Source: Phycisphaerales bacterium UBA2421 (lineage in GTDB: Bacteria > Planctomycetota > Phycisphaerae > Tepidisphaerales > Tepidisphaeraceae). From it: a stretch of DNA of 64,000 nt. Of the stretch, positions 61,318 to 64,000 are shown piece after piece. Both the position numbers and the translations under genes were made by a program. Location of the stretch: contig DDRH01000022.1 of NCBI GenBank assembly GCA_002343075.1, positions 72,478-136,477 of the forward strand. The letters are read 5' to 3'. The notes beneath the pieces are model-generated. The model saw nothing but the letters and a program-made list of their open reading frames with translations, searched no databases and was not told the DNA's origin. The stretch's first letter is position 1. Each line of letters starts with the position of its first letter.

Positions 61318-61905
61318 TCAGGCGCGTTCCGGGCCAAAGTCCAACCCCGCGTAGATTTCCGCCAGCGGTAGTTCGATCTTCACACTCCGCAGCTTCGCCA
61401 CGGCCTCCAGACCGTCGAAGTGGCTAAACAGCCAGTCAGAGTCGGCCTGCCGCAAGTAAACCTCAACCCGCGGAGTTTCCTGTGAGATCAGAACGTACTC
61501 CTGTAGCGAAGCCATGTCGCGATACATCGAAAATTTCTCCCCGCGGTCATAGGCTTCTGAAGACTCGGAAATCACCTCAAAAACAACGGTGGGATTGACG
61601 ATCGTCGTCTTCTTCGGGTCATCGACATCAAACGTCGGGGGCGTGCATAAGATTTGCGCGTCGGGATAAAAATAGCTAAGCCGTTTCTCCACCCGCACGC
61701 GCATGTCGCTATCGAGCGGCTCACAGCGGTGGCCCATCAGCCGGTTCCCGAGCGTGCGAATGAGATTTGTTTTCAGCTTGCTATGCCGATACGAGCCCCC
61801 TGCCATTGCGATGATTTCGCCGTCGTGATACTCGTTCTTGCCCTCCGATTTCTCCTCCAGCGCAAGATACTCGGCGATGGTGTAGAGGTGTTTGGTGGCC
61901 GGCAT
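61318..61905 (-). CDS. Uma2-family (DUF820) predicted nuclease-fold protein
   Basis: This 195-residue protein matches Uma2, with EYLALEEKSEGKNEYHDGEIIAMAGGS-like opening (YLALEEKSEGKNEY), PDAQILC and the FEVISESSEAYDRGEK block that forms the PD-(D/E)xK-like core. The family is abundant in cyanobacteria and planctomycetes and is thought to be a restriction-endonuclease-fold protein, but its substrate and role are mostly unknown. The gene is convergent with the riboswitch unit and shares the terminator between them. A 370-bp intergenic stretch separates it from the kinase gene. Confidence 0.88.
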   Translation of the reverse strand: MPATKHLYTIAEYLALEEKSEGKNEYHDGEIIAMAGGSYRHSKLKTNLIRTLGNRLMGHRCEPLDSDMRVRVEKRLSYFYPDAQILCTPPTFDVDDPKKTTIVNPTVVFEVISESSEAYDRGEKFSMYRDMASLQEYVLISQETPRVEVYLRQADSDWLFSHFDGLEAVAKLRSVKIELPLAEIYAGLDFGPERA

Positions 61906-62275
61906 TGTATTTCTACATCATACTCGCAACAATTATGCAGAGAAGCCCGATTTCGCCGCCGAACAGCCGTTTTTCATGGTTCCAAATGTGCCCTCTCCGG
62001 TATCTTTGACGGCTCCAAACCGGCGCGGCCGTTGTCCGGTGTTCGTGAGCCTGCCTTGTATCCCATCGCGATCCCCGTGGCGCGACGTAAACTACTATCG
62101 CAGCAGAGTTTGGTAGAATGCCACTGCCCGGTGCCGGTTGATGGCGCGCGTCTCGGTGTGAATCGCACTTGGCGTGGTAGTTTGGCCCCTGTTGTGGGAA
62201 ATATACTGGGGGGCAGGTCGAATAGAGTGCAGCAGGTGTGATTTTTGGAAGTCTGTTGCGGGTTGAAGGGTCAAC
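61906..62275. other. Divergent intergenic region between Uma2 and kinase genes
   Basis: The gap separates a minus-strand Uma2 gene and a plus-strand kinase gene, so both promoters should be here. I see a TAGAAT near 62113 that could be a -10 for the kinase, but no convincing -35. No gene or strong repeat is seen. Confidence 0.4.
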
Positions 62276-64000
62276 ATGATGTGGGCATTTCAATACAAGC
62301 ACGGCGATCGCCCGCTGGAAGGGTATACCATCCAACGTGCGGCCGGCCGCGGCGGGTTCGGCGAGGTTTACTACGCCATCTCAGACTCTGGCCGCGAAGT
62401 GGCACTCAAAGTGGTGCAGGGCTACGAGCAGATTGAGCTTCGGGGCATCACGCAGTGCATGAACCTCAAGTCGCAGCACCTGGTGAGCATTTTTGACGTT
62501 CGCTATAACGAGCTTGGCCGGCCCTTTGTCATTATGGAGTATGTCGCCGGGCCAAACCTGCGGCAGATGATCGACGAGTGCCCCGCAGGGCTGGGCACGC
62601 AAAAGGCGGCCTTTTTTCTCCGCGAGATCGCCAAGGGCCTGCAATATCTCCACGACTGCGGCATCGTCCATCGTGACTTGAAGCCGGGCAACATCTTTTA
62701 CGAGAACGGCATCGTCAAGATTGGTGATTACGGGCTGAGCAAAGCCATCAGCACGAGCCAGCACAGCGGGCAGACTGTAACTGTCGGCACGGTGCACTAC
62801 ATGGCACCCGAAATCGGCGCGGGGAAGTATGACAGGTCGATCGACATTTATGCGATGGGCGCCGTTCTCTTTGAGATGCTGACCGGCATGGTGCCTTTCG
62901 TTGGCGCGTCACCCACAGAAGTGCTGATGAAGCACCTGTCTGCCGAACCGGACTGCAGCAATATTCCCGAACCGTTCTGCACGGCCATCCGCAAAGCCAT
63001 GGCGAAGGACCCCGCTGAGCGGTTTCAGAGCGTGCAGGAGATGGTCGAGTCGGTGTTTGGTGCTGAACATGTGCAGATGTCGATGAGCCAGTTCAACGCG
63101 CAAGACCTAACGATGGTCGCCGGGAAAGTGGCAGAGAAGGTGCTGGCCGGCCGCAGCGGGGGCGGGAGCGGAGCGTTCTCTCCTTCGTCCATGCCCGGAA
63201 GAGCCACCGCGACTGCCACTGCAACCGCAACCGCAACCGCGGGACGACTCGACGGTGCATTTGCTGAAGCCGGAGATCGCGGCGCGCATGGGCCTACCAA
63301 GTCCGTCGATGACTCAGACGCAGAAGATGCAGACGAAAAGCTCGCAATCGACGGCTGGGCCGAGTTGGGGCAGGATCGGCTTCCGATTCAGGCACGACTG
63401 GTGATCGCCGGATCAGTGATCCTTGCCTGCGCAGGTGCCGCAGCCCTGTTTGGAGGCTGGAGGAGCGGCAGGCCGTCGGTCGATCCAGTGCTGGTCTTGA
63501 TTATCGTCGCACTTTCGGCAAGCAGTGCCACTGCAACGATGCTCTTCGCCTGCCGATGGCTGGCGCGCGTGGTGAAAAACGAATCCGAAGCCCTGCAGCG
63601 GATCTCGATCATCGCGCCGACTGCCATTGCCGCGAATTTACTGTCTCTACCCATCTACTTCGGCGAGGACGGACTCGAACGGAAGGCACTCTGGACGGTT
63701 ATCGCGATCGCCGCCCCGCTGTTTGTCGTGGATGTGCGGTCGTGGCTAAGCCCGACGCGCGTTCAGCGGATCAATGCCGGGCACGCCTTCGCGGTCTGCG
63801 GGATTGCCTTTGTCGTCGCCATGATTTTTCAGGGCAGCCCCGTGATTGCGGTCGGTGTGCTGGCAGGCATTGCCCTTGCGGTGCAGATTGTATCCCCGTG
63901 GGACCCGGAACTGCGATTTACCCCCAAACCCGCTCTGGAAGATCGCTACGCGCTCGGCGGACTGGGCATCCGGGCTGATCGGGGGGGTCAAGGCCAATCC
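62276..64000 (+). CDS. Serine/threonine protein kinase with C-terminal membrane helices (truncated by window)
   Basis: The frame is open from ATG 62276 to the window edge, 575 residues so far. GAAGGG lies ahead of the start. The kinase domain (about 15-270) has GRGGFGEVYYA, EVALKVV with the ATP lysine, HRDLKPGN with the catalytic Asp, GDYGLSK (DYG rather than the usual DFG) and a GTVHYMAPE activation segment. An (AT)n-rich linker and an acidic stretch follow. At least five membrane helices then occur between about 375 and 545 (e.g. LVIAGSVILACAGAAALF). The C-terminal end and any sensor domain lie beyond the window. The kinase probably phosphorylates FHA or GAF-linked targets; none is named here. 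Confidence 0.9.
   Translation, partial: MMWAFQYKHGDRPLEGYTIQRAAGRGGFGEVYYAISDSGREVALKVVQGYEQIELRGITQCMNLKSQHLVSIFDVRYNELGRPFVIMEYVAGPNLRQMIDECPAGLGTQKAAFFLREIAKGLQYLHDCGIVHRDLKPGNIFYENGIVKIGDYGLSKAISTSQHSGQTVTVGTVHYMAPEIGAGKYDRSIDIYAMGAVLFEMLTGMVPFVGASPTEVLMKHLSAEPDCSNIPEPFCTAIRKAMAKDPAERFQSVQEMVESVFGAEHVQMSMSQFNAQDLTMVAGKVAEKVLAGRSGGGSGAFSPSSMPGRATATATATATATAGRLDGAFAEAGDRGAHGPTKSVDDSDAEDADEKLAIDGWAELGQDRLPIQARLVIAGSVILACAGAAALFGGWRSGRPSVDPVLVLIIVALSASSATATMLFACRWLARVVKNESEALQRISIIAPTAIAANLLSLPIYFGEDGLERKALWTVIAIAAPLFVVDVRSWLSPTRVQRINAGHAFAVCGIAFVVAMIFQGSPVIAVGVLAGIALAVQIVSPWDPELRFTPKPALEDRYALGGLGIRADRGGQGQS

Overview
The window looks like a chromosomal segment of a planctomycete, probably class Phycisphaerae. 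This is inferred from a GC-rich sequence, LEPR-XLL-type N-termini (LEQRRMLAG, LETRRHLTA, LEPRQMM), a PEP-CTERM tail, dockerin-like C-termini, a YdjY-type secreted protein, and conserved proteins I know mainly from this phylum. No rRNA or tRNA genes, CRISPR arrays, prophages or insertion sequences were seen. Most of the window is ordinary housekeeping and envelope biology, interrupted by repeat-rich gaps.

Region 1 (1-15.4 kb) is rich in exported proteins: three LEPR-XLL surface proteins (one cut by the window edge, one a GH25 lysozyme), an FHA-GAF-PP2C phosphatase, a cupin next to a frame-broken small membrane gene, an acyl-CoA dehydrogenase, a YdjY protein, a membrane protein and a PEP-CTERM phosphodiester glycosidase. 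Region 2 (15.5-21.7 kb) holds an MmeI-like methyltransferase/nuclease with a frame break near its N-terminus, then a FIST sensor gene 19 bp upstream of a GAF-GGDEF-EAL gene. Region 3 (21.9-30.1 kb) has nuoG and nuoH around a small exported protein, a large TPR protein, and an ECF sigma/anti-sigma pair.

Region 4 (30.7-35.9 kb) is the conserved phoH-pgpH-ybeY-corC cluster. Region 5 (36-46.8 kb) carries a PEGA/PD40 lipoprotein, a YihY membrane protein, a lipoprotein esterase, a 1.2-kb non-coding tract full of tandem repeats and a parS-like palindrome, an agarase-like glycoside hydrolase, an acetyl-xylan esterase, a GNAT enzyme and an MgtE transporter. Region 6 (46.8-58.5 kb) holds a glycosyltransferase pair, a TPR lipoprotein, an RluA-type pseudouridine synthase, argF and argB, three minus-strand unknowns, an SDR enzyme, recX and ffh.

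Region 7 (58.6-64 kb) holds an RRM protein, an NAD-dependent epimerase, a predicted c-di-AMP (ydaO-type) riboswitch with its own promoter upstream of a 77-residue unknown protein, a Uma2-family protein, and a serine/threonine kinase that runs off the window edge. The most interesting signal is this riboswitch-small-protein unit, because the same window encodes a PgpH-type HD protein, the family that degrades c-di-AMP. Second are the 40.2-40.9 kb repeat tract and the apparent frame break in the restriction-modification gene.
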